Shown: positions 1 through 10,272, counted from the first letter of the stretch. The stretch: 64,000 bases of DNA from Pseudomonadota bacterium (GCA_029781795.1 JAKOWB010000130.1:1-64000); one strand, 5' to 3'. Numbers and translations: made by a program. The notes: generated from the letters alone by a model not told the origin.

Positions 1-97
1 GCAGCCGAGCCAGGCGGCGGTCGTCGAAGGCGCCGACGCACACCCGATGCAGCGCCGAGGTCCGTCGCAGGGTCGTGGCCAGGGCCGGGACGGCGGC
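1..97 (-). other. Foreign-looking tail inside the hisC frame (GDPD-like)
   Basis: After the HisC residue run ending at about residue 197 the same frame continues as PALATTLRRTSALHRVCVGA and then FDDRRLARL. HisC proteins carry the Schiff-base lysine in this stretch. The residues instead resemble the core of bacterial glycerophosphodiester phosphodiesterases (pattern RVCVGAFDDRRLARL), as remembered from that family. It may be an assembly chimera at a sequence end, a real recombination, or a divergent HisC. No database comparison was possible. Confidence 0.4.
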
Positions 98-691
98 GTC
101 AGTCACGTACTCGGCATAGGCGGCGTCGAGGCCGAGCAGAACGTCGCCGGGCAGGCCGTCGATCAGCCGCTGCATCTCGCCCGAGGAGACCAGGCTGCCG
201 GTCGGATTGTTGGGATTGGCGAGGTAGAGGATCCGCGTGCGGTCGGTGACGCGCGCCAGCAGCGCGTCGACGTCGGCCGTGAGGTTCTTCTCCGGCGCCG
301 TCACCGGGGTCGCGCCCACGGTCTTGGCGGCGATCGGGTACATGAGGAAGCCGTGCGCCGAATAGAGCACCTCGTCGCCCGGCCCGGCATAGGCCTTGGT
401 CAGCAGCGCGATCAGCTCGTCCGAACCGGCGCCGCAGACGATCTGCGCCGCTTCCAGCCCCTCGGCCGCGGCGATAGCGTGGCGCAGCTCGTCGGCGCTG
501 CCGTCGGGATAGCGGTGCAGCTCGCCCTCCTCCGCCCGGTAGGCGGCGATGGCGGCGGCGCTGGCGCCCAGCGGGTTCTCGTTCGAGGCCAGGCGGATGG
601 TGCGGTTGGCGCCTGGCGCGCGATGCTCGCCGCCGACGTAGGCGGCGATGTCCATGATGCCAGGGCGCGGGCGCGGGGCCAGCGAGGTCAT
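1..691 (-). CDS. hisC: Histidinol-phosphate aminotransferase, N-terminal part, running off the left edge
   Basis: PLP-dependent transaminase of histidine synthesis, also able to serve aromatic amino acids in many alphaproteobacteria. The first ~196 residues read as HisC: SNENPLG (36-42), GAGSDE (87-92), NPNNPTG (159-165) and LDAAYAEY (188-195). The expected PLP-lysine motif (RTFSK type) should follow about 25 residues later, inside the window, but is not there; the last ~33 codons read as something else (see the next entry). The ATG overlaps the stop of the upstream chorismate-mutase gene by ATGA, so the two are translationally coupled. HisC identity of the N-terminal part is firm; whether the intact gene is functional is not. 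Confidence 0.8.
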   Translation of the reverse strand, partial: MTSLAPRPRPGIMDIAAYVGGEHRAPGANRTIRLASNENPLGASAAAIAAYRAEEGELHRYPDGSADELRHAIAAAEGLEAAQIVCGAGSDELIALLTKAYAGPGDEVLYSAHGFLMYPIAAKTVGATPVTAPEKNLTADVDALLARVTDRTRILYLANPNNPTGSLVSSGEMQRLIDGLPGDVLLGLDAAYAEYVTDAAVPALATTLRRTSALHRVCVGAFDDRRLARL

Positions 692-1572
692 GCCTTCTCT
701 CCCGCCAGCGCCGCCGGGGCGAAGGGCACGGCGTAGCTGCCGATCACCAGCACCTGGGCAATGCCCTCGGTGCCGGCCACGGCATCGATCGCGGCGCCGT
801 CGGGCTCCACGAAGCCCTCGACCTCGACCAGCTGCTGGCCGTTCCAGCTCTGCATGTCGACAGCCTCCAGGCCGGCGGTCGCCAGGCGCCGCTTCAGGGT
901 CGAGCGCGAAAGCTCGCCGCTGGTCTCGATCACCAGGTAGCTGCGGTCCTGCCCTGTCGCCTGGTTCGGTGCCAGGCTTACCACCAGGCCCTCGCGCAGC
1001 GGCGCCAGGCCGGGGGCGAAGGGCAGGCGGGCGACGATGCGCGGCACCGGGGGCGAACCGGCGCTGCTGCGGTGCGCGATGAGACGCCACCAGGGCTCCG
1101 CCTCCCCGATGCTGGGCAGCGGCAGGAGGGCGGCGGTGGCGCGCCCGTCGGCGACGGCGCGCAGCACCGAGGTCGCGGTCTCGTAGCTCTGGATCGGCGT
1201 CAGCGTGCCGTAGTGCTCGCGCGCCACGCCGACCAGGGCGTCGTCGACGTCGGCGTCCTCGGCGCGGCTGGCCAGCACGGCGATGGCGAAGCTGCCCTGC
1301 AGCGAGGTGTTGGCCGAGATGATCTCGCGCCAGATGCGGGCGACCACGGCCTTGGGGAAGGGCCCGCTGTGGCGGCCGATCAGGCGGCGCAGGATCGCGG
1401 CCTCGCGCGCCGGGCGCAGCGCCACGCCGTCCGCCGGCTTGGAAGCGGCGACACGGCCGGTCAGCGTGACCCGCCGCATCAGCAGGTCATGCAGCGCATC
1501 GTCGATGGCATCGATCTCGCGGCGGAGATCGGCAAGCTCAATCTTGTCGGCGGGCAACCCCGGATCCCTCAT
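688..1572 (-). CDS. Chorismate mutase (AroQ type) with degenerate PheA-like C-terminal part
   Basis: 294 residues. Residues ~12-95 form an AroQ helical chorismate mutase domain (LADLRREIDAID near the start, then conserved Arg/Lys and REIISANTSLQG), converting chorismate to prephenate. The remaining ~200 residues have the order expected of a shortened prephenate dehydratase lobe and an ACT-like end (RSYLVIETSGELS), but I see no TRF catalytic motif of a dehydratase. Start ATG at 1572 is chosen because the mutase domain begins directly after it; a longer version to 1716 adds a low-complexity Pro/Arg/Gly stretch. It lies upstream of hisC with an ATGA overlap, so it probably feeds aromatic amino-acid synthesis. 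Dehydratase activity is doubtful. Confidence 0.8.
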   Translation of the reverse strand: MRDPGLPADKIELADLRREIDAIDDALHDLLMRRVTLTGRVAASKPADGVALRPAREAAILRRLIGRHSGPFPKAVVARIWREIISANTSLQGSFAIAVLASRAEDADVDDALVGVAREHYGTLTPIQSYETATSVLRAVADGRATAALLPLPSIGEAEPWWRLIAHRSSAGSPPVPRIVARLPFAPGLAPLREGLVVSLAPNQATGQDRSYLVIETSGELSRSTLKRRLATAGLEAVDMQSWNGQQLVEVEGFVEPDGAAIDAVAGTEGIAQVLVIGSYAVPFAPAALAGEKA

Positions 1573-1675
1573 GGCGGCGGGGCCGGCCGGTGGCCCCCTG
1601 GAAAGCGGGCCTAGTGATAGTCGGGGGATGGTGCCCTCGCAAGGGCCGAGCCGTCGCGGCCGCCCGGCTGCCGCC

Positions 1676-1696
1676 GGGGCAAGAAATCCTTGCCCC
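1676..1696. promoter_or_regulatory. Perfect 8-bp hairpin upstream of metX
   Basis: GGGGCAAG and CTTGCCCC (8 bp each) flank a 5-base AAATC loop. It sits in the divergent gap between the chorismate-mutase gene and metX, about 20 bases before a TTGACA box. It could be an operator or an RNA hairpin in the leader of the minus-strand gene. There is no U tract, so a terminator is unlikely. Confidence 0.35.
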
Positions 1697-1715
1697 GACA
1701 AAGGCTCCGCGAACA

Positions 1716-1745
1716 TTGACAGGGGCCCCTAGCGGTCCCTAGCTA
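1716..1745 (+). promoter_or_regulatory. Candidate sigma-70 promoter of metX
   Basis: TTGACA at 1716-1721 is a perfect -35 box; TAGCTA at 1740-1745 follows after 18 bases as a weaker -10. If used, transcription would begin near 1752, downstream of the first in-frame ATG (1745). This favours the ATG at 1784 as the metX start. Confidence 0.4.
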
Positions 1746-1783
1746 TGGCCCGCAGCAATCCGTTTGGAAGGCCCTTCCGTCCC

Positions 1784-3013
1784 ATGCCCGCCCAGCCAGA
1801 GGTCGTCAGCCGCCTGCCGGCGCCCGGCGCCGCCCTGCCAGGCCACCGCCTGGTGCTGGGCCGCGAGCAGGCGCTGCAGCTGGACTGCGGCATCGCGCTC
1901 TGGCCGGTGACCGTGGCCTACCAGACCTACGGCACGCTGAATGCCGACAAGTCCAACGCCATCCTGGTCTGCCATGCGCTGACCGGCGACCAGTTCGCCG
2001 CCGAGACCCACCCGGTCACCGGGCGGCCCGGCTGGTGGACCCTGATGGTCGGTCCCGGCCGGCCGATCGACACCGAGCGCTTCTTCGTCATCTGCGTGAA
2101 CGTGCTGGGCGGCTGCATGGGCACCACCGGCCCGCGCGACATCAACCCGGCGACCGGCGCGCCCTGGGCACTGGACTTCCCGGTCATCACCATCGGCGAC
2201 ATGGTGCGCGCGCAGAAGGCCGTGGTGGATCACCTCGGCATCGGCAAGCTGCTGGCCGTGATGGGCGGCTCGATGGGCGGCATGCAGGTGCTGCAGTGGG
2301 CCGCGAGCTATCCGGACCGCCTGGTGGCGGCGCTGCCGATCGCCTGCTCGGCGCGGCACACGGCGCAGAACATCGCCTTCGACGAGGTCGGGCGCCAGGC
2401 CATCATGGCCGACCCCGAGTGGCGCGGCGGGCGCTATCTGGCCGAGGGCACGGTGCCGCGCCGCGGCCTGTCGGTGGCACGCATGACGGCGCACATCACC
2501 TACCTCTCGGAGCCGGCGCTGCACCGCAAGTTCGGTCGCAACCTGCAGGACAGGAGCCGCGTCACCTTCGGCTTCGACGCCGACTTCCAGGTGGAAAGCT
2601 ACCTGCGCCACCAGGGCTCCAGCTTCGTCGACCGCTTCGACGCCAACTCCTATCTCTACATCACCCGCGCCATGGACTACTTCGACCTGGCGGCGCAGCA
2701 CGGCGGGCAGCTCGCGCGTGCCTTCAAGGACACGGCGGTGCGCTTCTGCCTGGCCTCCTTCACCTCGGACTGGCTCTTCCCGACGGCGGAGTCCAAGGCC
2801 ATCGTGCGGGCGCTGAACGCCGCCGCCGCCGACGTCTCCTTCGTCGAGATCGAGAGCGACGCCGGGCACGACGCCTTCCTGCTGAACGAGCCGGAGTTCC
2901 TCGGCACGGTGCACGCCTTCATCAACGGCTGCTGCGAGCGCCTGGGCCTGCCCACCGGCGAGCTGCGCGACGACCCGGCGCTGCCCGATCCCGCCAAGGA
3001 CCGCATCTCGTGA
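1784..3013 (+). CDS. metX: Homoserine O-acetyltransferase
   Basis: Alpha/beta-hydrolase-fold enzyme that acylates homoserine with acetyl-CoA, the first committed methionine step; cytoplasmic. The nucleophile-elbow motif [12 protein letters not shown] places the catalytic Ser at residue 163 counted from 1784. The acid and histidine are visible as FTSDWLFPT and DAGHDAFLL near the C-terminus. The early motif ALTGDQF and the substrate-region [14 protein letters not shown] are also family-typical. Start: ATG 1784 has GGAAGG at 1766-1771 and lies downstream of the candidate promoter; ATG 1745 would add 13 residues. The stop overlaps the metW start (GTGA). Some homologues use succinyl-CoA; the acetyl assignment comes from the family. 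Confidence 0.93.
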   Translation: MPAQPEVVSRLPAPGAALPGHRLVLGREQALQLDCGIALWPVTVAYQTYGTLNADKSNAILVCHALTGDQFAAETHPVTGRPGWWTLMVGPGRPIDTERFFVICVNVLGGCMGTTGPRDINPATGAPWALDFPVITIGDMVRAQKAVVDHLGIGKLLAVMGGSMGGMQVLQWAASYPDRLVAALPIACSARHTAQNIAFDEVGRQAIMADPEWRGGRYLAEGTVPRRGLSVARMTAHITYLSEPALHRKFGRNLQDRSRVTFGFDADFQVESYLRHQGSSFVDRFDANSYLYITRAMDYFDLAAQHGGQLARAFKDTAVRFCLASFTSDWLFPTAESKAIVRALNAAAADVSFVEIESDAGHDAFLLNEPEFLGTVHAFINGCCERLGLPTGELRDDPALPDPAKDRIS

Positions 3014-3639
3014 ACGCGCCGACGCGCCTGCCTACCCTGGCCCAGCGCCCCGACCTCGCCGCCATCGCGGCGATGATCGAGCCGGGCAGCCGCGTGCTCG
3101 ACATCGGCTGCGGCGACGGCCAGCTGCTGGAGTTCCTGGTGGCGACCAAGAACGTGGTCGGCCGCGGCATGGAGATCGAGCAGGAGGGCGTCAACGCCTC
3201 GGTGCGGCGCGGCCTCTCGGTCGTGCAGGGCGATGCCGACTTCGACCTGGGCGACTATCCCGACAACGCCTTCGACGTGGCGATCCTGTCGCTGACGCTG
3301 CAGGCGACGCGCGCGCCCGACAAGGTGCTGGCCGAGCTGGTGCGCATCGGCCGCCGCGCCGTGGTCTCCTTCCCCAACTTCGGCCACTGGGCGGTGCGCC
3401 TGCACCTGCTGTTCCAGGGCCGCATGCCGATGACGGCGACGCTGCCGCGCGGCTGGTACGAGACCGAGAACATCCACCTCTGCACCATCCGCGACTTCGT
3501 CGACATGGCCGGGCGCCTCGGCCTCAAGGTCGAGCGCGCGCTGACCCTGGACGGGCAGTCGCGGCTGAAGCCGATCCGCGCCATGCGCATGGCCAACCTT
3601 TTCGGCCAGACCGGGCTCTTCGTCCTGACGAAGGGCTAG
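3010..3639 (+). CDS. metW: Methionine biosynthesis protein MetW
   Basis: 209-residue SAM-methyltransferase-fold protein. Residues ~31-40 carry the glycine-rich motif [19 protein letters not shown] and the [11 protein letters not shown] stretch are typical of MetW. In alphaproteobacteria and many others metW directly follows metX, and the pair works in homoserine acylation. The GTG start lies in the 4-base overlap GTGA with metX, indicating translational coupling. The 3' end overlaps the convergent methyltransferase gene by four bases (ctag), the two TAG stops sharing the same palindrome. Confidence 0.93.
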   Translation: MNAPTRLPTLAQRPDLAAIAAMIEPGSRVLDIGCGDGQLLEFLVATKNVVGRGMEIEQEGVNASVRRGLSVVQGDADFDLGDYPDNAFDVAILSLTLQATRAPDKVLAELVRIGRRAVVSFPNFGHWAVRLHLLFQGRMPMTATLPRGWYETENIHLCTIRDFVDMAGRLGLKVERALTLDGQSRLKPIRAMRMANLFGQTGLFVLTKG

Positions 3640-4376
3640 AGTCCCTCCTCCTCCCGCTTCAGCGCCGGCAACAGGCCGAGCTGCGGGCGGCGGCGCGACA
3701 GGGCCGGCGCCGCGCCGGTCGGGGCATAGAGCTGCTTCTGCGCCTCGATCAGGTGCACGCCGGCGCCGCGATAGATCAGACGGTGACCCAGCCGCTCCAG
3801 CAGGTTCGCCGACTTCAGCAGCCAGCGCCGGGCATAGGGCGGCAGGTAGAGCGCGCGGTCCCAGCGTGTCGGGGTGAAGAGCTGCTCGCGCAGCAGCGAC
3901 TGCAGCTGGTCCAGCGAATAGGGCCGGCCCCAGCCGAAGGGTGTGCTGTCGCTGCGCGCCCAGGCGCCGCGCCGGCCGGGGACGACGAAGAGCACCCTCC
4001 CCTCGCCCGCGGTGACGCGCCAGAGCTCGCGCAGCAGCAGGCGGGTGTTCTCGCTGTGCTCCAGCGCGTGCACCACCAGCACCCGGTCGAAGGCCAGGTC
4101 CGGAAAGGGCAGCGCGTCCTCCTCGGTCAGGCAGGTGACGGCCGGGCCCTCCTCCGGCCAGGCCAGCACGCCCTGGCGCGCCGGCATGGCGGCCAGCGCC
4201 ACCTGCGCCTCGTCGCGATAGGGCCTGAGGTAGGGCACGGCATAGCCGTAGCCCAGCAGGCGGCGGCCGCTGAGGTCGGGCCAGAGGCTGCGGACCGACT
4301 GCAGCACGATGCGCCGCGCCACCTGGCCCAGCCGGCTGGCGTAGAAATTGCGCAGGTCCACCACGTCATGCCACAT
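3636..4376 (-). CDS. Class I SAM-dependent methyltransferase
   Basis: 246 residues, probably cytoplasmic. The central stretch with FDRVLVVHALEHSEN and LLRELWRVTAGEGRVLFVVP is the Methyltransf_11-type core (motifs post-I to III). The usual glycine-rich motif I appears as LLGYGYAVPYL, which lacks the standard GxGxG, so SAM binding may be altered. Substrate unknown. Start ATG 4376 (MWHDVVDLRNFY) was chosen over an upstream in-frame ATG at 4412 because the N-terminal region is typical from there. It is convergent with metW, sharing the ctag stop overlap. Confidence 0.7.
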   Translation of the reverse strand: MWHDVVDLRNFYASRLGQVARRIVLQSVRSLWPDLSGRRLLGYGYAVPYLRPYRDEAQVALAAMPARQGVLAWPEEGPAVTCLTEEDALPFPDLAFDRVLVVHALEHSENTRLLLRELWRVTAGEGRVLFVVPGRRGAWARSDSTPFGWGRPYSLDQLQSLLREQLFTPTRWDRALYLPPYARRWLLKSANLLERLGHRLIYRGAGVHLIEAQKQLYAPTGAAPALSRRRPQLGLLPALKREEEGL

Positions 4377-4468
4377 GGGTCCGCACTCTAGCGGGCGCTG
4401 GGTCGCAGGCAAGCCATCCGGGGCAAGGCGTGGCGCGACGCCGCCGCCCTGCCCTAGTCTCGGCCGGC

Positions 4469-5956
4469 ATGGCCCCTTCCACCGACCGTCCCGCGCGCTG
4501 GCTGCTCTGGCTGCTGATCGGCCTGACGCTGCTGCGCCTGCTGGTCGGCGGCCTCATGGGCCTGACCGACGACGAGGCCTACTACCGCCTCTGGAGCCTG
4601 GCACCGGACTGGGGCTACCTGGACCATCCGCCGCTGGTCGCCTGGCTCATGTGGCTCGGCCGGCAGCTCGCCGGAGACACGGCGCTGGGCCTGAGGCTGC
4701 TGAATCCGCTGCTGGCGCTGGCCGGCTCCTTTGCCCTCTGGCGCGCCGCGCGCCTGCTGTTCGACGCCCGCGTCGCCGACCGCGCCTTGCTGCTGTTCCA
4801 GGCCTGCCCGCTGGTCGGCATCGGCACGGTGATCCTGACGCCGGACAGCGGCGCGGTGCTGGCCTGGGTGCTGGCGCTCTGGAGCCTGGCCGAGTTCACC
4901 AGCCGACGCGACGCGCGCTGGCTGCTGCTGACCGGCCTGGCCGCCGGCATCGGCCTCTTGTCCAAGTACACCGTGCTGGGACTCGGCGCCGGCATCCTGC
5001 TGTGGCTGGCGTGGCACCGCGACCTGCACCGCACGTTCCGCCGCTGGCCACTATGGGCCGGCGGCGCCGTCGCGCTGCTGCTCTTCCTGCCGGTGCTGCT
5101 GTGGAACCAGGCGCACGACTGGATCTCGTACCACAAGCAATTCGGCCAGCTCGCCGACTGGTCGGACCTCGGCCTCGGCAACCTCGGCCAGCTGATCGGC
5201 GTGACGGTGCTGTCGCTGGGCCTGCTGCCGGCGCCACTGGCAGCCTGGGGCTTCTGGCACGGCATCAGGTCCGCCGATCCGCGCCGGACCCTGATCCCGC
5301 TGCTGTCGCTGCCCTTCGCGCTCTTCCTGCTGGTGCACTCGCTGCACGACCTGGTGCTGGGGCAATGGTCGGCGCCGCTCTATCCCGGCTTCGCCATCCT
5401 CGCCGCCTGGGGCCTCGCGGCCTGGGAGGAGAACGCCGGCCTCCGGCGCCGCTGGGCACATGCCACCTTGCGCCTGGGCGTGCCGGCCTGCTTCGCCGTG
5501 GTCTTCCTGCTCTATGCCTACGTCGCCGTGCCGGGCTTCCCGGTGCTGGACCGCAAGGAGACGACCTCGCAGACCCGTGGCTGGCCCGCCGTCGCCGCCG
5601 AGGTGCGCGACTGGATGGAGCGCAGTGGCGCCACCTGGATCGCCACGCACGGCTACGCCACGACCGGGCAGCTCGCCTTCCGCCTGCCCGACCTGCCGGT
5701 GCTGCAGCTCGACGAGCGCAGCCGCTATCTCAACGTCCCGCCGCCGCCGCGAGCCGTCTGGGGCCAGCCCGCGCTCTTCGTCGAGATCGAGCGCCTGGCC
5801 ACCTTGCCGCCGTTGAAGCGGCGCTTCCGGCATGTCGAATTCCTGGGCACCATCGAGCGGCGCGAGGGACCGAAGGTCATCCGGGTCTACACCGTCTATC
5901 TGCTGGCCGATCCGAAGGGCAATCCGCTGAACAATCCCATCCGCGACCTGCAGTGA
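4469..5956 (+). CDS. Membrane glycosyltransferase, GT39/ArnT-like (PMT_2)
   Basis: About 495 residues with an N-terminal helix followed by LTDDEAYYRLWS, the acidic first-loop motif that binds the lipid-phosphate sugar donor in GT-C enzymes; the DHPPLVAW segment nearby is a second family signature. Roughly ten or more hydrophobic segments follow, with a soluble C-terminal domain from about residue 370. It probably moves a sugar from an undecaprenyl-phosphate donor to an envelope glycan or lipid on the periplasmic side. It precedes an SGNH/MBOAT pair on the same strand, so these genes may modify the same surface molecule. Start ATG 4469 was chosen over 4430, which adds an arginine-rich leader. 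Donor and acceptor are unknown. Confidence 0.8.
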   Translation: MAPSTDRPARWLLWLLIGLTLLRLLVGGLMGLTDDEAYYRLWSLAPDWGYLDHPPLVAWLMWLGRQLAGDTALGLRLLNPLLALAGSFALWRAARLLFDARVADRALLLFQACPLVGIGTVILTPDSGAVLAWVLALWSLAEFTSRRDARWLLLTGLAAGIGLLSKYTVLGLGAGILLWLAWHRDLHRTFRRWPLWAGGAVALLLFLPVLLWNQAHDWISYHKQFGQLADWSDLGLGNLGQLIGVTVLSLGLLPAPLAAWGFWHGIRSADPRRTLIPLLSLPFALFLLVHSLHDLVLGQWSAPLYPGFAILAAWGLAAWEENAGLRRRWAHATLRLGVPACFAVVFLLYAYVAVPGFPVLDRKETTSQTRGWPAVAAEVRDWMERSGATWIATHGYATTGQLAFRLPDLPVLQLDERSRYLNVPPPPRAVWGQPALFVEIERLATLPPLKRRFRHVEFLGTIERREGPKVIRVYTVYLLADPKGNPLNNPIRDLQ

Positions 5957-6017
5957 GCGTCGCTGCCGCCCCCGGCCAGATGGATTACGCTACCGGGTGC
6001 GTCGCGGGGGACATCTG

Positions 6018-7106
6018 TTGAGCAGCCAGATCGACATCGACGCCGACGCGGCGCGCTGGGCCTTGCGCGGAGGCGGCGCGCGCCGGCGCTTCCTGTTGCT
6101 GACCCTGGCCGCGCTGCTGCTGGCCGGGCTTGCGCTGGGCCGGCTGGCGGACGCGATGGGCTGGCACCGCGACGGCGGCCTGCTCGACGCCAAGCTGGCG
6201 CTGCTGCGGCAGGCCGGTCCGGCCGAGATCTACTTCGTCGGCACCAGCCACGTGCTGCGCGACGTGGACCCGGCCCTGGTCGATGCCGCCCTGGCGGATG
6301 CCGGCTGCCAGGGACGCAGCGTCAACCTGGCGTCGGGCGGCGCCAAGATCCAGGACATCGCCCTCGTCATCGACGCCATCGCCGGGCAGCAGCCGCCCGG
6401 CCGCATCGTGGTGACCGAGGGCGACGGCTTCCGCATCGAGGAACTGGACGACGGCCCGCCCGGCAGCCAGGTCGGTTCCACCGCCTCGTTGCGCCCCGGC
6501 TACCTGCCGCTGGTGATCGCCGCGCTGGAGATCCGCGGTCAGCCGCGGCTGGAGGCGGCGGCGTTCCTCGCCGCCGCGCTGCGCCACGCCCTGGGCTGGC
6601 ACCGCCTCTACGAGGCGCTGGGCGCGCCGGGCCGCGTCTATGTGGAAACGGCGCCGCCGCTGCTCTTCACCCAGCGCGGCTTCCTCGCCTCCGAGCAGGA
6701 CGAACCGCAGTTCCGCAACTACCGTCGCGCCAGGTTCCTCGAACGCCTGCCGCAGCTCGCCACGCCCGAGGCGCTGGCCAGCGCCTATGCCGACCTGCGG
6801 ACGCCGGCGCCTGAGAAGGCAGAGACCGCCCTGGCGCTGGTGCGGCGGATCGAGGCGGGCGGCAACCGCCCGGTCCTGCTGCTGCTGCCGCAGTTCGACG
6901 GCATGGCGGCGATCGCGGCGCGCAACGCGCTGCGCCTCAGGCCCGAGCTGCCGGCCGTGGACCTGGCGCTGGACCAGGAGGCGCTGCCCTTCCCCGACCC
7001 GGCCTTCTTCTTCGACACCAACCACGCGACGCTGAAGGGCGCGCGCATCCTCAGCCGGCAGGTCGGGCTCGGCCTCTGCCTGCTGATGAAGTCGGGCGGT
7101 CTCTAG
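6018..7106 (+). CDS. SGNH-hydrolase-like membrane-anchored protein
   Basis: About 362 residues. A single N-terminal hydrophobic segment (RRRFLLLTLAALLLAGLALG) suggests a signal anchor with the rest in the periplasm. Residues around FVGTSHVLRDVDP offer an SGNH block-I-like Ser, and near the C-terminus FFDTNHATLKGA supplies the paired Asp and His (DxxH) of that fold. Proteins of this kind (AlgJ/AlgX/DUF1574-like) partner MBOAT acyltransferases, and one follows four bases downstream. Start: TTG at 6018 has GGGGGA at 6006-6011, ideal spacing; a GTG at 5997 has no ribosome-binding site. The predicted role, acyl transfer to a glycan, is inferred from the partner gene. Confidence 0.65.
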   Translation: MSSQIDIDADAARWALRGGGARRRFLLLTLAALLLAGLALGRLADAMGWHRDGGLLDAKLALLRQAGPAEIYFVGTSHVLRDVDPALVDAALADAGCQGRSVNLASGGAKIQDIALVIDAIAGQQPPGRIVVTEGDGFRIEELDDGPPGSQVGSTASLRPGYLPLVIAALEIRGQPRLEAAAFLAAALRHALGWHRLYEALGAPGRVYVETAPPLLFTQRGFLASEQDEPQFRNYRRARFLERLPQLATPEALASAYADLRTPAPEKAETALALVRRIEAGGNRPVLLLLPQFDGMAAIAARNALRLRPELPAVDLALDQEALPFPDPAFFFDTNHATLKGARILSRQVGLGLCLLMKSGGL

Positions 7107-7109
7107 GCC

Positions 7110-8501
7110 ATGCTCTTCACCGAAGGCGCCTTCGCCGTCCTGCTCGCCGTGCTGCTGCTGCTCTACTGGTGGCGGCAGGGGCTGACGCAGCGCAAGCTCA
7201 TCCTGCTGGCCGGCAGCTATCTCTTCTACGGCTGGTGGGACTGGCGCTTCTGCGGCCTGCTGCTGCTCTCCAGCGTCGTCGACTACGCCGCGGCGCTGTG
7301 GCTTGAGGACCACCGCGACCACCGGCGCCGGCGTCTGGCGCTCTGGCTCTCGATCGCGGTGAACCTGGCGATCCTCGGCAGCTTCAAGTACTTCGACTTC
7401 TTCGCCGAATCCTTCGCCGAGCTGATGCAGGCGCTGGGCCTGCCGATGCAGCCCTGGCTGATCGCCGTGCTGCTGCCGCCGGGCCTCAGCTTCTACACCT
7501 TCCAGTCGATGTCCTACACGCTCGACGTCTATGACGGCCGGGTGCGGGCACGGCGCTCGCTGCTCGACGTGCTGCTCTACGTCGCCTTCTTCCCGCAACT
7601 CGTCGCCGGGCCGATCCTGCGCGCCGGGGAGTTCCTGCCGCAGCTCGACCGGCGGATGACAGCGGCCGACGTGCCGCTCACCGCCTGCGCCCTGCTCTTC
7701 CTGGTCGGCCTCTTCAAGAAGACCGTGGTGGCCGACAACATCGGCCTGGCCATCGATCCGGTCTGGGCGGCGCCGGAGCAGTACGACTCAGGCTCGCTCT
7801 GGCTCGCCATGCTGCTGTTCCGCATCCAGCTCTACTGCGACTTCTCGGGCTACTCCGAGATGGCGATCGCCACGGCGGGGCTCTTCGGCTTCCGCCTGCC
7901 GTGGAACTTCGACGCGCCGCTGCTGGCGCGGAACATGGCCGACTACTGGCGGCGCTGGCACATCACGCTGGCCGCCTGGTTCCGCGACTACGTCTATTTC
8001 CGCCTGCCCTTCCGCCAGGAAGGCTGGTCGGTCTATCGCAACCTCGCCATCACCATGGCACTGGTCGGCCTGTGGCATGGCGCGGGCTGGAGCTTCGTGG
8101 TCTGGGGCCTGGCGCAGGGCGCCGGCCTGGTCCTGCTGATCGCGCTCAGGCGCAACGGCATTCGCCTGAAGCTGCCGTTCGCGGCGGCCTTCGCCATCAC
8201 CTTCACCTACGGTACGCTCTGCATCTCCTTCTTCCGCGCCGGCTCGGTCGGACGGGCGCTGGAGGCGATCGGCGGCAGCCTGGCCTTGAGCCCGGCCGGC
8301 ACGGCGACGCTGGGCTGGCTGCCCTGGCTGGCCTTCGCGCTGCTGGCGACGACGCACGTCGCCTGGCGCCGCTGGCGGCTCGGCGAGCGCATCCTCGCGC
8401 TGCCGCCGCTGTGGCAGGCGCTGCTCTACGGCGCGGCCGCGGCCGTCACCGCCGGGCTGATGCCCTATGGCACCCGCCCCTTCTACTACTTCCAGTTCTA
8501 G
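7110..8501 (+). CDS. MBOAT-family membrane O-acyltransferase (AlgI-like)
   Basis: 463 residues, polytopic. Signature segments are YFDFFAES, PPGLSFYTFQSMSYTLDVY, PQLVAGPILR, DFSGYSEMAIA, NMADYWRRWHITLAAWFRDYVY and LWHGAGWSFVVWG. The histidine of WHGAGW is residue 323, in the position of the catalytic His of AlgI. The enzyme moves an acyl (usually acetyl) group across the membrane for addition to an envelope polymer or lipid. It starts three bases after the SGNH-like gene and forms a two-gene module with it. The alginate machinery itself is absent from the window, so the target glycan is unknown. The gene is convergent with pckA. Confidence 0.88.
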   Translation: MLFTEGAFAVLLAVLLLLYWWRQGLTQRKLILLAGSYLFYGWWDWRFCGLLLLSSVVDYAAALWLEDHRDHRRRRLALWLSIAVNLAILGSFKYFDFFAESFAELMQALGLPMQPWLIAVLLPPGLSFYTFQSMSYTLDVYDGRVRARRSLLDVLLYVAFFPQLVAGPILRAGEFLPQLDRRMTAADVPLTACALLFLVGLFKKTVVADNIGLAIDPVWAAPEQYDSGSLWLAMLLFRIQLYCDFSGYSEMAIATAGLFGFRLPWNFDAPLLARNMADYWRRWHITLAAWFRDYVYFRLPFRQEGWSVYRNLAITMALVGLWHGAGWSFVVWGLAQGAGLVLLIALRRNGIRLKLPFAAAFAITFTYGTLCISFFRAGSVGRALEAIGGSLALSPAGTATLGWLPWLAFALLATTHVAWRRWRLGERILALPPLWQALLYGAAAAVTAGLMPYGTRPFYYFQF

Positions 8502-8523
8502 GCCCGCCCGCCCGATCCAGTCG

Positions 8524-10161
<1,638 letters not shown>

Positions 10162-10218
10162 CTGCGCTCGCTCCCTGCTTCCGGGTGGGCTGGCCCCCAC
10201 CCCTCTGTGGCGTTGGGT

Positions 10219-10230
10219 TGTAACGTTACA
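10219..10230. promoter_or_regulatory. 12-bp perfect palindrome upstream of pckA
   Basis: TGTAACGTTACA is a perfect dyad within an otherwise GC-rich 111-bp gap between pckA and the HugZ-like gene. A central CG with TGTAAC arms is the shape of many LacI/GntR-family operators. It is an operator candidate for pckA; the regulator is unknown. Confidence 0.45.
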
Positions 10231-10272
10231 GAGCGACGGCCGCCAAGGGCCAAGGGTCGCAGCGCATGGCCC

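Noticed and set aside
1573-1783. SAM-II riboswitch upstream of metX
   Set aside because: Common in alphaproteobacteria before met genes, but I find no matching pseudoknot core, only a simple hairpin.
1739-2914. Long open frame opposite metX (minus strand)
   Set aside because: Shadow of GC-rich coding on the plus strand; His/Arg/Gly-rich residues with no domain, while metX is unmistakable.
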